From IMG/VR virus record IMGVR_UViG_3300050821_004046, positions 1 through 28,617 of that record: a stretch of DNA of 28,617 nucleotides. One strand, 5' to 3'. Shown piece after piece: positions 1 to 8,195 of this stretch. Numbering within the stretch: the stretch's first letter is position 1; the number at the start of each line of letters is the position of its first letter. The DNA is from a virus. The position numbers and the translations under genes are program-made. Below the pieces are notes generated by a model, which saw only the letters and a program-made list of their open reading frames with translations, had not been told where the DNA came from and ran no database searches.

Positions 1-98
1 TTTTACAGCAATACCAGCATTCCAGGCAAATAAATTACAACAGATTATTATCATGGATAGCGCAAATATTGTCTATACACGCGAATATGATGGAGAAA
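1..98 (+). repeat. 98-bp perfect direct repeat, copy A (tail-fibre adaptor segment)
   Basis: Bases 1-98 are identical to 1610-1707 (offset 1609). Identity stops at base 99, where the two proteins diverge after Tyr-Asp-Gly-Glu. The left end of the repeat lies outside the window, so the true repeat is longer. It encodes the end of the shared N-terminal domain of both fibre genes and could recombine. Confidence 0.95.
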
Positions 99-1471
99 CT
101 CAAACTTACACAAGTTGGATTAATACCATTGGTGCAGCTCCGGCCAATCCATGGACATGGGTTTCAGGTGCTAATACTCTTGGTCAGGCTGGAAATTATG
201 GAACTAAAGGAGTGCCCTCTACTAATAATATTCCGGGCGCTAGATTTGGTTCTTATTCATGGGTAGATATGAATGAAATTGTATGGTTATTCGCAGGCGC
301 TGGCATTGATTCTACCGACACATATGTAGGGCTTCAGGATATATGGTCATATGATCAATCAAGTAATATCTGGACATGGGTTGGGGGTGTTGATACTGCT
401 GGCGGAATTGGAATTTATGGAACTATACATGTTGGAGCCCCTGATAATATTCCGGGGAGTCGAGCAAGTGGCGCATCCTGGACAGACAGAACAGGTGGAA
501 TTTTCTGGCTATTTGGCGGTGTCGGATATGATTCAGTAAGCATTGATCATTTTTTAAATGATCTTTGGACATTTAATGCAGTTACTAATGTGTGGGCATG
601 GCAAGGTGGTTCCTCGGTTGGTGATCAACCTGGAGTTTATGGAACTAAAGGGGTGCCCTCTACTAGTAATATTCCGGGAGGTAGACAAAATCCCCAATTA
701 GTTTTTGATGCAACTACTAACCTAGTGTGGATATTTGGTGGATTTGGGTATGATTCAGCTCTTGGAGAAGATTCTATGAATGATCTCTGGAAACTTGATC
801 TTAATACGTTTCCATCATTACAATGGACTTGGGTAGCTGGATCAAATTTAATTGCTGACCCTGGACATTTTGGAACCAAAGGTATACCATCTATCAATAA
901 TGTACCAAGTGCTAGAAACTCTGGTGTTACTTGGATTGATGCGTCTGGCAATTTCTGGTTATTTGGTGGACAAGGATATGATTCAGTAAGTGCAAATGGC
1001 TATTTAAATGATCTTTGGAAATTTAATCCCACAAATTCTAATTGGACATGGGTTTCAGGCGCTGACATTGGTAATCAACCCGGAGTTTATGGAATCAAAG
1101 GAATACCTTCTACTGGTAATATTCCGGGCGCTAGATCTAATTCTATATCCTGGATTGATGCGTCTGGCAATTTCTGGTTATTTGGTGGACAAGGATATGA
1201 TATAAATGGTCTTCTAAGTGATTTAAATGATATCTGGATGTTTAATCCTGCAACTGGATATTGGACTTGGATAGGTGGCTCGGACATTGGTAATCAACCC
1301 GGAGTTTATGGAACTAAAGGAGTGCCCTCTACTAGTAATATTCCGGGGGGTAGAGATAGTGGCGTATCTTGGACTGACGCATCTGGCAATTTCTCATTAT
1401 TTGGAGGACAAACATTTGCAGGACCCCCGTCAGGACTTTTAAATGATCTTTGGAAATTTGAATTTTTATAA
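2..1471 (+). CDS. Tail fibre / receptor-binding protein with six-bladed kelch propeller (5' partial)
   Basis: The reading frame is open to the left edge, so the true start lies outside the window. The ATG at 53 is internal: the 17 codons before it match residues 38-54 of the next gene exactly. After this shared N-terminal piece come six repeats of about 74 residues. Each begins with a W-T/A-W-V/I/Q-x-G motif (first W at residue 34 counted from the ATG at 53), followed by GxYGTKGxPS, NxPGxR, W-x-D, FWLFGG and LNDLWKFN. This is the kelch/galactose-oxidase propeller pattern, and six blades would close one propeller. Its place before a paralogous fibre gene and the lysis cluster fits a virion adhesin that binds a surface glycan or protein. 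The receptor is unknown. Function is inferred from repeat type and context. Confidence 0.75.
   Translation, partial: FTAIPAFQANKLQQIIIMDSANIVYTREYDGETQTYTSWINTIGAAPANPWTWVSGANTLGQAGNYGTKGVPSTNNIPGARFGSYSWVDMNEIVWLFAGAGIDSTDTYVGLQDIWSYDQSSNIWTWVGGVDTAGGIGIYGTIHVGAPDNIPGSRASGASWTDRTGGIFWLFGGVGYDSVSIDHFLNDLWTFNAVTNVWAWQGGSSVGDQPGVYGTKGVPSTSNIPGGRQNPQLVFDATTNLVWIFGGFGYDSALGEDSMNDLWKLDLNTFPSLQWTWVAGSNLIADPGHFGTKGIPSINNVPSARNSGVTWIDASGNFWLFGGQGYDSVSANGYLNDLWKFNPTNSNWTWVSGADIGNQPGVYGIKGIPSTGNIPGARSNSISWIDASGNFWLFGGQGYDINGLLSDLNDIWMFNPATGYWTWIGGSDIGNQPGVYGTKGVPSTSNIPGGRDSGVSWTDASGNFSLFGGQTFAGPPSGLLNDLWKFEFL
932..1201 (+). repeat. Near-identical kelch blades (51-bp exact direct repeat, 932-982 and 1151-1201)
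   Basis: A 51-bp block is identical at 932-982 and 1151-1201, one blade apart. A further 31-bp exact match links 1064-1094 with 1283-1313. Blades elsewhere in the gene have diverged more, so these copies reflect recent blade duplication or conversion. Confidence 0.85.
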
Positions 1472-1499
1472 AATAAAATTATGAAAGAAAAAATTTAAA

Positions 1500-4220
1500 A
1501 TGCCAGTATTTGATTTTAACTTATACAATCTAAAGGCAATAACCGTGTGTATTGATTCATCTCAATATACATTTTTAAATGCTCCAACAACAATGTCTGG
1601 AGTATTTACTTTTACAGCAATACCAGCATTCCAGGCAAATAAATTACAACAGATTATTATCATGGATAGCGCAAATATTGTCTATACACGCGAATATGAT
1701 GGAGAAATATGGAGCGACTGGATTACAAATTCTGGGGGTGGTGATGTCCTAGGTACTCTCCTAACCGGATTGACAAGTGGTATTGGCAGAATTGTCGCAA
1801 CTGATACCATTTTAGAAGCATTTAGTAAATTGAGTTATGCTCCCAGTTTTGTCGGATTGGACTTAACATCAAATGGTGATACTCTCGTTATGGGAACATA
1901 TCCCAATCAAATATCTTTGTATATTGGTGGCGTTACTGGAAATATGAATAGGGCAACTTTTCCAGGAGGAAATGTAACAAGTACGACAATAATAGGAAAT
2001 GATTCGCCAGCATCGGGCACAGCATTATCTAATATTGGAACGAACGGTATACAAAATTCAATAATGATAATAAATCAATTATTAACTGGATTGTCCATCA
2101 CTAATTCTGCAATTACTGCTACAGACAGTATTTTAAGTGGATTTGGAAAGGCACAAGGGCAATTAAATTCTAAATTACCTAATATGTTGACAATGGCTAA
2201 TCTATTGGTGGGTAATGCTTCTAATATTGCTACGGCGGTGTCACCTACTGGTGCAGTAAGTATGAGTGATCTCGGGGTTTTTACTCTCACGCCAGGAATT
2301 AATGCACTTGACATAGCTGCCGGATTAACTAACAATACAGATTTTAATAACCTTTCTGGTACTACGGCTAATATTCAAATGCAAATCAGTGCATTAGCTG
2401 CGGGATTAGATATTAGAGGTGGATATGATGCTTCGTCTAATTTATTTCCATCTACCGGTGGTAGTGGTGTTGCTGGGGCTATTCAAGCTGGTGATTTTTG
2501 GTATATTACAGTTGGAGGCGTATTAGGTGGTGTAACCGTAGATCCTGGTGCTTTAATTACAGCCCTCGTTAATTTACCTGGTCAAACATCTAGTAACTGG
2601 GGAATTACCGCTACAACCGTGACTTCTGTTTTTGGTAGAATGGGAGCAGTAATAGCAAATACGGGGGATTACAATATTTCTCAAATTACTGATGGATTAT
2701 CCCGAGTTTTAGCTACAGATTCATTCTATCTGGGTGTGGGTGGAGTTGCAACGGCTACTGTATTCAATACTGCAGTTCTTAATCAAATATTAACGGGATT
2801 TGTGCCAATAACTGGTCAAAGCGTGAATAATACGGACACAGTTTTACAATCCATAGAAAAATTGGCGGGCACAGCTTCTACAGCATATAATATAGTTTAT
2901 TCAAGTACTACTTATGAATTTACTTCAAATACAATAACATTAGTTCTCACTGAAAATAATTTATTTGGAGTTTTACCTGTTCCGACATCTGATTTTATAC
3001 CTGGGGTAACCTATACATTGAAATTAGGCCCAGGCATTACCCAAGGAGCATTAGGTCCAGTAGCAGGAACTTTGCTTGATGGAAGTCTTAATCCATTTAT
3101 ATTAAGCGGTGCTAATAATGCTGTGTCATTTCAAACAGATGGCGCAAATTGGATTACGGTACCAGCGAATTATGGACAAAAAAATATGCCATACGGTATT
3201 CCGGGTTTAGATATTAATAATTACATGAATCCAGATTTAATAGGATATGGCGTGCCTAAGTGGGGAGTTCAACAGGCAAATTATGTAGCCAATGGTACAT
3301 GGAATGCTAATCCTACGGGTATAGCGGCGCCGTTTAGTTCACTTTGCTATTCAGAAAATTTAGGATTACTAGTTAGTGTAACAGATTCAAATTCTGGTGT
3401 AACTGCCACTTCGTCCGATGGAGTTAATTGGATATCTGGTACAGCTGCTTCCGCAAGCAGTTGGAATGAGGTTTGTTATTCTCCAGAATTGGGTTTATTC
3501 GTAGCTGTTGGGTCAAGTGATCCGGATGGAATAATGACGAGTCCTGACGGAGTAACATGGACAATACAATCAAATCCAGACTCTAATACATGGCAATGTG
3601 TTTGTTGGGCAGCTGAACTCGGAATATTTGTAGCTTTGGCGGATAATAATGTAACAAATGGAGCAATGATTAGTAATGATGGTGTAATTTGGACTACTGT
3701 AACAGCCTCAGTCCTTGCTGATTCATGGTTTAATATTTGTTACTCTCCCGAACTTAACTTATTGGTTGGTGTTGCACTTAGCGGTTCAATAATAACTAGT
3801 CCTGATGGCATGACTTGGACGTCGCAAACATCTCCAATTATGGAACCATTAACCAATATTGTATGGGCTAATAGATTGGGCTTATTTGTAGGTATAGCGG
3901 CTATAGGTGGGGGAAATCAAGTTATAACAAGTCCAGACGGCATCACTTGGACTTTAGGGGCTGCTGCCTCTAGCAATGTCTGGGTTGGTCTTGCGTATTC
4001 TCCTATGTTTAATTTGCTTGCTGCAGTTTCTCTTGATGGTGCAATAATGACAAGTTTTGATGGCATGAATTGGACTTTACAAACAAGTCCAGCTGCCAAT
4101 GCATGGCTAGCAATTTGTTTTGTTCCCGAATTGGCTAGATTCATTACTTTAAGTAATGGAGGAGAGACAAATAATTCAATGACTAGCTCATCAGCATGGA
4201 ATTTTACTTATGCTACGTAA
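1500..4220 (+). CDS. Tail fibre protein with shared adaptor N-terminus and C-terminal seven-bladed propeller
   Basis: This is a 906-aa virion protein. Residues 38-69 are identical to the N-terminal remnant of the upstream fibre gene. The middle holds fibre-type repeats of the form LTGxxx...TDTIxxxxxKL (near residues 88, 191 and 430) and a SVFGRMGAV...GDY motif near residue 376, which is common in phage fibres. From about residue 600 to the end there are seven repeats of about 43 residues, each with a (C/V)(Y/W)SPELGLxVxV strand and a (T/S)SPDGxxWT turn. The turn resembles the Asp-box of sialidase-like propellers. The last blade is degenerate. The gene starts 28 bp after the previous stop with little Shine-Dalgarno signal, so translation may depend on the upstream gene. 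Likely role: host binding. No glycosidase catalytic residues were identified. Confidence 0.75.
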   Translation: MPVFDFNLYNLKAITVCIDSSQYTFLNAPTTMSGVFTFTAIPAFQANKLQQIIIMDSANIVYTREYDGEIWSDWITNSGGGDVLGTLLTGLTSGIGRIVATDTILEAFSKLSYAPSFVGLDLTSNGDTLVMGTYPNQISLYIGGVTGNMNRATFPGGNVTSTTIIGNDSPASGTALSNIGTNGIQNSIMIINQLLTGLSITNSAITATDSILSGFGKAQGQLNSKLPNMLTMANLLVGNASNIATAVSPTGAVSMSDLGVFTLTPGINALDIAAGLTNNTDFNNLSGTTANIQMQISALAAGLDIRGGYDASSNLFPSTGGSGVAGAIQAGDFWYITVGGVLGGVTVDPGALITALVNLPGQTSSNWGITATTVTSVFGRMGAVIANTGDYNISQITDGLSRVLATDSFYLGVGGVATATVFNTAVLNQILTGFVPITGQSVNNTDTVLQSIEKLAGTASTAYNIVYSSTTYEFTSNTITLVLTENNLFGVLPVPTSDFIPGVTYTLKLGPGITQGALGPVAGTLLDGSLNPFILSGANNAVSFQTDGANWITVPANYGQKNMPYGIPGLDINNYMNPDLIGYGVPKWGVQQANYVANGTWNANPTGIAAPFSSLCYSENLGLLVSVTDSNSGVTATSSDGVNWISGTAASASSWNEVCYSPELGLFVAVGSSDPDGIMTSPDGVTWTIQSNPDSNTWQCVCWAAELGIFVALADNNVTNGAMISNDGVIWTTVTASVLADSWFNICYSPELNLLVGVALSGSIITSPDGMTWTSQTSPIMEPLTNIVWANRLGLFVGIAAIGGGNQVITSPDGITWTLGAAASSNVWVGLAYSPMFNLLAAVSLDGAIMTSFDGMNWTLQTSPAANAWLAICFVPELARFITLSNGGETNNSMTSSSAWNFTYAT
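1610..1707 (+). repeat. 98-bp perfect direct repeat, copy B (tail-fibre adaptor segment)
   Basis: This is the second copy of the segment at 1-98. It lies inside the second fibre gene and encodes about residues 38-69. It marks the junction between the constant N-terminal part and the variable distal part. Confidence 0.95.
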
Positions 4221-4635
4221 TTTGACTAAAGCGCAGTTATATAAATTTCTTGGATGGATTCTTTTTGCATGGTATGCTTGTTTAAGATGGACAATTCAAA
4301 GTAATACATTAGGAACATTTGTCACTGATAAAGGTGTAACAAAATTCGTGTTAGAGTGGATATTTACACCAATAAATTTAGCTACAGCCTTTTTATCAAT
4401 TTATTTTATTAGTAAGGTTCTTGTAAAATTTGACAAAGCATTTAACCCTTTAATGGCATTGATAGCTTTTTTTCTAGTAGTACGGAATGGATATTATACA
4501 TTAGAAGATTATAGTTATTATATTGTTGAACCAACTATGAAGCAATCATTTTTCTTAGTAATTGATATTGCAATGGTTATGTATGTTTTAATTTGGGCAA
4601 TAATTTATTGGAGTATGAACAGGTGCAAGAAATAG
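4210..4635 (+). CDS. Four-helix membrane protein of the lysis cluster
   Basis: This 141-aa protein has four hydrophobic segments at about residues 10-27, 48-73, 78-96 and 114-134, separated by short charged loops, and a basic C-terminus. It begins inside the end of the fibre gene (11-nt overlap) and opens the lysis cluster. I do not recognise the family. Position and topology allow a holin, antiholin or membrane-anchored lysis regulator, but four helices is more than most holins have. It would act in the inner membrane. Function unassigned. Confidence 0.6.
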   Translation: MLRNLTKAQLYKFLGWILFAWYACLRWTIQSNTLGTFVTDKGVTKFVLEWIFTPINLATAFLSIYFISKVLVKFDKAFNPLMALIAFFLVVRNGYYTLEDYSYYIVEPTMKQSFFLVIDIAMVMYVLIWAIIYWSMNRCKK

Positions 4636-4946
4636 ATCAATTTATTATAAATCACTTTAATATGGCTGCTGGAATATTTGTAATATTAGCTGGTTTTTTA
4701 AAATTAGCTTGGGATAGTAAATCAAATGGAACAAAGCTAGATACATTACTTACTAAAAATGATACTATGTCTACCTCACAGCATCAAATGCAGCTAGAGT
4801 TAAGTAAATCGAGTTTACAGATAGCGGGAGTAGCTAAAGACGTTGGCGAAATCAAAAACGATACTAGGTCTCATGATAAGGAAATAAGTATAATTAATGC
4901 TAGGTTAGCCGCTCTTGAAAATCAACGAAGGCAAACTAATGAATAA
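4623..4946 (+). CDS. Small TM plus coiled-coil protein, possible inner-membrane spanin
   Basis: The frame is open from an ATG at 4593. I prefer the GTG at 4623 because GGAG sits nine bases before it, whereas the ATG has no visible ribosome-binding site. Another in-frame ATG at 4662 is possible. The protein has one hydrophobic helix near its start (core AAGIFVILAGFL) followed by about 70 polar residues with coiled-coil character rich in Lys, Asp, Glu and Leu. This topology, next to a lipoprotein and an endolysin, resembles an i-spanin, but T7 gp17.5-like holins or structural coiled coils cannot be excluded. It overlaps the preceding gene by 13 nt. Confidence 0.55.
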   Translation: MQEIDQFIINHFNMAAGIFVILAGFLKLAWDSKSNGTKLDTLLTKNDTMSTSQHQMQLELSKSSLQIAGVAKDVGEIKNDTRSHDKEISIINARLAALENQRRQTNE

Positions 4947-5148
4947 AATATTAGACTGGTTTAAACAACATTGGCAACAGCGTGTTTTTAAAGTATCTAC
5001 GGGATGCGGCGTAGTTCTTCTATATCTTGAAGTTTTTCATTATAATGCATTGAATACATTAATTGATAACGTTATAGATAATCCAAGCTTTATTACCGCA
5101 TTAGTGGGTACACTTACGGCCTATTTATTTGGAACTAAAAAATTTTAA
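4939..5148 (+). CDS. Small holin-like membrane protein
   Basis: The ATG at 4939 is preceded by GAAGG seven bases upstream and is preferred to the in-frame ATG at 4915. The 69-aa product has an amphipathic, aromatic N-terminus, then two hydrophobic segments (about residues 18-34 and 52-66) and a lysine-containing tail. Size, two helices, charged ends and a place just before the lipoprotein and endolysin genes fit a class II holin, which would permeabilise the inner membrane. Its stop overlaps the next ATG, so the two are probably translationally coupled. The family was not identified from sequence. Confidence 0.55.
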   Translation: MNKILDWFKQHWQQRVFKVSTGCGVVLLYLEVFHYNALNTLIDNVIDNPSFITALVGTLTAYLFGTKKF

Positions 5149-5336
5149 TGTTGAATAAAATATTTATACTATTTTCACTATTTTTGGTATCATGCGGAAC
5201 ATTGAATTATCCAAGACAGGGTGATTTTAGTAATTCAATTGGCCCAATAATTTCTACAGGGTTATTACAGTTAATGAAAGCATACCCTGCTGCTAATGCG
5301 TACGGAAATTTAATTAATGGATACTATAGATGGTAG
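5148..5336 (+). CDS. Small lipoprotein, possible outer-membrane spanin
   Basis: This 62-aa protein has a lipoprotein signal: Lys4, a hydrophobic core (IFILFSLFL) and a lipobox Leu13-Val-Ser-Cys16-Gly. Ser or Gly near the cleavage site and the absence of Asp at +2 suggest outer-membrane sorting. The mature part is only about 46 residues. Its ATG overlaps the holin-like stop and its stop overlaps the endolysin start. Together with the upstream TM/coiled-coil protein it could form a two-component spanin that disrupts the outer membrane. The mature part lacks the Pro-rich stretch common in Rz1, so this is an inference from position and lipobox. Confidence 0.6.
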   Translation: MLNKIFILFSLFLVSCGTLNYPRQGDFSNSIGPIISTGLLQLMKAYPAANAYGNLINGYYRW

Positions 5337-5869
5337 AATCTCAGAAATGTATTGATTTTATCAAGCGTAAGGAAAATGAACCACTTTTTTTAGGTAAAAT
5401 AACCATCTCATATCCGCGATGTGATCATTTAAGCAAAAATAAAGTTTACGATATTGGTTATGGAACTAGATTTTATCCGGATGGAACATCGGTAAAAAGC
5501 GTTGACCCTGGAATACCGGAAAAACAATGCACCATATATTTAAAATACTATGCGGATAAATGTTGTGATAAAGCAAATGCGGTGATTACGACCGAATTAA
5601 ATCAATCACAATTTGATTCATTAATCTGTTTTGCATATAACGAAGGCGCTGTACCGTTTGCTACATCTACATTATTAAGAACAATAAATAATAATCCAAA
5701 TGATTTAATAAACATTTGTTTGCAATTTAGGCGGTGGAAATATGCAGGAGGAGAAATAAATCCAGGATTAATTAATCGGCGCAACGAAGAATTTCAAATG
5801 TATATTTCAGAATTAGATTTAACCCTACCGATTTATGCAGATTATATTGAATGGGTAAAAGGAAGTTAA
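5330..5869 (+). CDS. Endolysin, GH24 phage lysozyme family
   Basis: This 179-aa muramidase-like enzyme would cleave the glycan strands of peptidoglycan at lysis. GH24 hallmarks are a Glu in an early helix (Glu14 or Glu16), the strand motif YDIGYGT, the core helix FDSLICFAYNEG, STLL, and the C-terminal motif W-x-YAGG-x-x-xPGLxxRRxxE. The Thr after GYG corresponds to the catalytic Thr of T4-type lysozymes. The stretch between the early Glu and the YDIGYG strand is longer than in T4 or P21 lysozymes, so the exact catalytic Asp is uncertain. There is no N-terminal signal-anchor helix, so release should need the holin-type proteins encoded just upstream. The ATG overlaps the lipoprotein stop. Confidence 0.9.
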   Translation: MVESQKCIDFIKRKENEPLFLGKITISYPRCDHLSKNKVYDIGYGTRFYPDGTSVKSVDPGIPEKQCTIYLKYYADKCCDKANAVITTELNQSQFDSLICFAYNEGAVPFATSTLLRTINNNPNDLINICLQFRRWKYAGGEINPGLINRRNEEFQMYISELDLTLPIYADYIEWVKGS

Positions 5870-5870
5870 A

Positions 5871-7139
5871 ATGATAAAAGATATTGATAATTTAAAAAAT
5901 ACGGTAGCCGGTTTAATTGATGAAATTTTTAGCGAACGGCAAAAAACTCAATTAGAACAAACTTCTAAAGCACGAAATGAACTGCGAAATAGGTTACGCA
6001 TAAATAAAGAACAACAAAGTCGCATGCGAGCTGAGTCATTAACGTTAATAGCTAAACCCGAGGTGATTCTTGAACCGTGGTGCAATTTAGGTACGCCAGG
6101 TGTAGATTACATTATTCCAGTTCAAACTTCCGGTGACCCGGATATAATGACTCAAGATGATGGCATTCCTCTGTCGATGCAAGTACCTCTGCCATCCGGG
6201 GGTATTCCTGTTCCGCGCAACCAAACTAATGGATATATGTACCTTTATAGTTCGATACTAGCCTGGATACAAGCAGGTGGTACTTTTACGTTTGAACCCA
6301 CAGTAAGCGCATTTAATAGTGGTTATCCTATGGGTACAGTTCTATGGGCTGCAAGTGTAAATAATTTTGTAGTATCACTTATAAATAACAATACAAATAA
6401 CTTCGTAACGACACCGTCCTTTATTGATGGTGTGCATTGGCAGACTATCACAGCTTTAACATATCCTGATATCACAGATGTGGCAGGATTAGTTTCTATT
6501 ATTGGTACTAATGGCCTATTAGTTACAGGAATGTCAACTTTTAATTCTGCCGTTTCATTTTTAAATGGTTTTGGTGTTAGTGGAGTTTGCACCTTTAATG
6601 AAATAGCTTCACGTGGTGGAATTATTATAGATGCCGTTTCTGGCACCGTTGCTTATTTGGGATCAAATAATACCAGCACGGGTGGCTTAAATGGATTCAC
6701 TTTTGATGATACAATAGGAAGACCCATACTCAATAATCCAAGTGCTGCAATTTCTAATGTACATGAAGTAGCTTGCATTAATGATTTTTCACAAGTTCAG
6801 GTATTTTCTGTGACTGATACGGGTGGCAACGCGTGGATGTTATTATGTCAAAGTTTTACAGGAGGATTTCCATCCAGTAATTTTTTTGTTATTGGTAATT
6901 CAAATTATAATTTTCCTTCTGGTATTTCCTCTGCAAATATAGATCTCGGAGCGGCAGGAATTGCCTCCGCAAACGCGACACTTGCACTTTTTGCCCCAAC
7001 TTCGGAAACAGATTATAATACTAATTTGGCATCGTTAAGTATCTTTACTAATGCAACTACAAAATTAATAACTATTGGTACTACCGGTAGTCCGGGTTCA
7101 GGAACAAATTTAATACAATTTCAAGTAATATATAAATAG
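5871..7139 (+). CDS. Tail fibre or tail-associated structural protein with coiled-coil N-terminus
   Basis: This is a 422-aa protein. Residues 1-55 are charged and predicted coiled coil. Residues of about 65-200 contain a Gly/Pro-rich stretch and a fibre-type segment around FNSGYPMGTVLW and FIDGVHWQ, seen in many phage distal fibre proteins. The remainder is Ser/Thr/Asn/Gly-rich beta sequence. A strong ribosome-binding site (AGGAAG) precedes the ATG, which follows the endolysin stop by one base. A Tfa-like chaperone gene follows 11 bp later, which supports a fibre that needs an assembly factor. It shows no N-terminal similarity to the two fibre genes at the left edge. Exact position in the virion is unknown. 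Confidence 0.65.
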   Translation: MIKDIDNLKNTVAGLIDEIFSERQKTQLEQTSKARNELRNRLRINKEQQSRMRAESLTLIAKPEVILEPWCNLGTPGVDYIIPVQTSGDPDIMTQDDGIPLSMQVPLPSGGIPVPRNQTNGYMYLYSSILAWIQAGGTFTFEPTVSAFNSGYPMGTVLWAASVNNFVVSLINNNTNNFVTTPSFIDGVHWQTITALTYPDITDVAGLVSIIGTNGLLVTGMSTFNSAVSFLNGFGVSGVCTFNEIASRGGIIIDAVSGTVAYLGSNNTSTGGLNGFTFDDTIGRPILNNPSAAISNVHEVACINDFSQVQVFSVTDTGGNAWMLLCQSFTGGFPSSNFFVIGNSNYNFPSGISSANIDLGAAGIASANATLALFAPTSETDYNTNLASLSIFTNATTKLITIGTTGSPGSGTNLIQFQVIYK

Positions 7140-7150
7140 AGGAATGACAT

Positions 7151-7588
7151 ATGAAATATGCATACAAAGTAGAATCTAATGGGTACGTACATTTTACGTC
7201 TGGGGAAAATGTTGTTTTTTGGAAAGAGCTTACAGAAGATGAGTACAATATTCATATCAATGCGAGACACAATAAAAAACAAATAATTTACATTGACGAA
7301 AATGGTAAGCTACAAGCAAGAGACAAATTCACAATTTGGGATGAAGCTACAAACTCATGGCTTCCAGATGTTAAAGCTATCCGTGATACCAATAATAATG
7401 AAGTAATTAATCAAGCTAGAATAGCTTATAATGCAGGAAATCTTGATCGTCATCAATTCAGTAAGTTATCACATGATCAACAATTAAGGTTAACCAAATA
7501 TCTAGATGAACTGCTTGATATTATAAATATTAAGGAATTACCGGATTATGAGATTTATTTACCTCCGGCTCTGGAATTTTTAAACTAG
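7151..7588 (+). CDS. Tail fibre assembly (Tfa-like) protein
   Basis: This is a 145-aa protein. The N-terminal half has small beta strands and an 'IDENGKLQARDKF' section. The centre, TIWDEATNSWLPDVKAIRD, resembles the W-x(5)-W-x-x-D motif of phage tail-fibre assembly chaperones (Caudo_TAP/Tfa type). The C-terminal half is helical. It follows a fibre-like gene by 11 bp with GAGGAATGACAT before the ATG, the usual fibre-then-chaperone order. Inferred role: folding or trimerisation of the upstream fibre protein. Confidence 0.6.
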   Translation: MKYAYKVESNGYVHFTSGENVVFWKELTEDEYNIHINARHNKKQIIYIDENGKLQARDKFTIWDEATNSWLPDVKAIRDTNNNEVINQARIAYNAGNLDRHQFSKLSHDQQLRLTKYLDELLDIINIKELPDYEIYLPPALEFLN

Positions 7589-7597
7589 ATCGATGCT

Positions 7598-8194
7598 ATG
7601 AGCGATTATATTCCAAATGTTGAGATGTTTATTCAATATCAAGATGCGCCAAATTTTAAGACGTTACTTCAAAGCTTAAGCGCATATTTGACTATTCCGA
7701 TAGATGATTTTTTTTATCATTATTTCAATTTGGATACTGCGGATACTCAGGGATTAGATAATTGGGGGATAATTTTAAATCAGGGTCGCACTATACAGTC
7801 CCCTGATTATACCAGTGTGTTTGGGTTTGATACTGGGATACCGCCGTCCCCACTTGCAACAGGTTATCCGCAAAATTATAACAATGGGACGTTTTATGGC
7901 GGACAAACAATACCAGTTACTTTAACTGATGACCAATATAGGGTATTATTGCAATTCAGGTATTCGGGCTATGTTACAAATAATTCGGTAGCTTCGTGCA
8001 TGACAATAATTAATAATTATATTAAGAAACAATACCCCTTAAATCCTACATATCGGTGTGATATTGTAGAGAGTGTAATGCATTTTAGGTATGTTTTTAA
8101 TTTTACGCTGCAGCCTTTTGAGATTGCATTATTTAGAGATAATAAAGTATTACCAACAGCCGCAGGTATTGGCTATGGAGTAGATTGGGTTTAA
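7598..8194 (+). CDS. DUF2612 family phage structural protein
   Basis: This 198-aa protein has an N-terminal QYQDAPNF...LLQSL segment, a central LDNWGIILNQGR motif, a DDQYRVLLQFRY segment and a C-terminal GIGYGVDW. This combination recalls DUF2612 proteins, which occur near baseplate and fibre genes of contractile-tailed phages, where they probably connect baseplate and fibres. It lies between the Tfa-like gene and the portal gene, an unusual neighbour for a baseplate-periphery protein. There is no strong ribosome-binding site before the ATG at 7598. Role inferred from family and context. Confidence 0.7.
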   Translation: MSDYIPNVEMFIQYQDAPNFKTLLQSLSAYLTIPIDDFFYHYFNLDTADTQGLDNWGIILNQGRTIQSPDYTSVFGFDTGIPPSPLATGYPQNYNNGTFYGGQTIPVTLTDDQYRVLLQFRYSGYVTNNSVASCMTIINNYIKKQYPLNPTYRCDIVESVMHFRYVFNFTLQPFEIALFRDNKVLPTAAGIGYGVDWV

Positions 8195-8195
8195 C

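Noticed and set aside
1481-1498. Five-codon ORF (Met-Lys-Glu-Lys-Ile-stop) between the two fibre genes as a leader peptide.
   Set aside because: Too short and no ribosome-binding site; it is probably a chance ATG in an A+T-rich spacer.
2075-2335. 86-aa ORF on the - strand inside the second fibre gene.
   Set aside because: Antisense to the fibre coding frame and low-complexity; no supporting ribosome-binding site or family signal.
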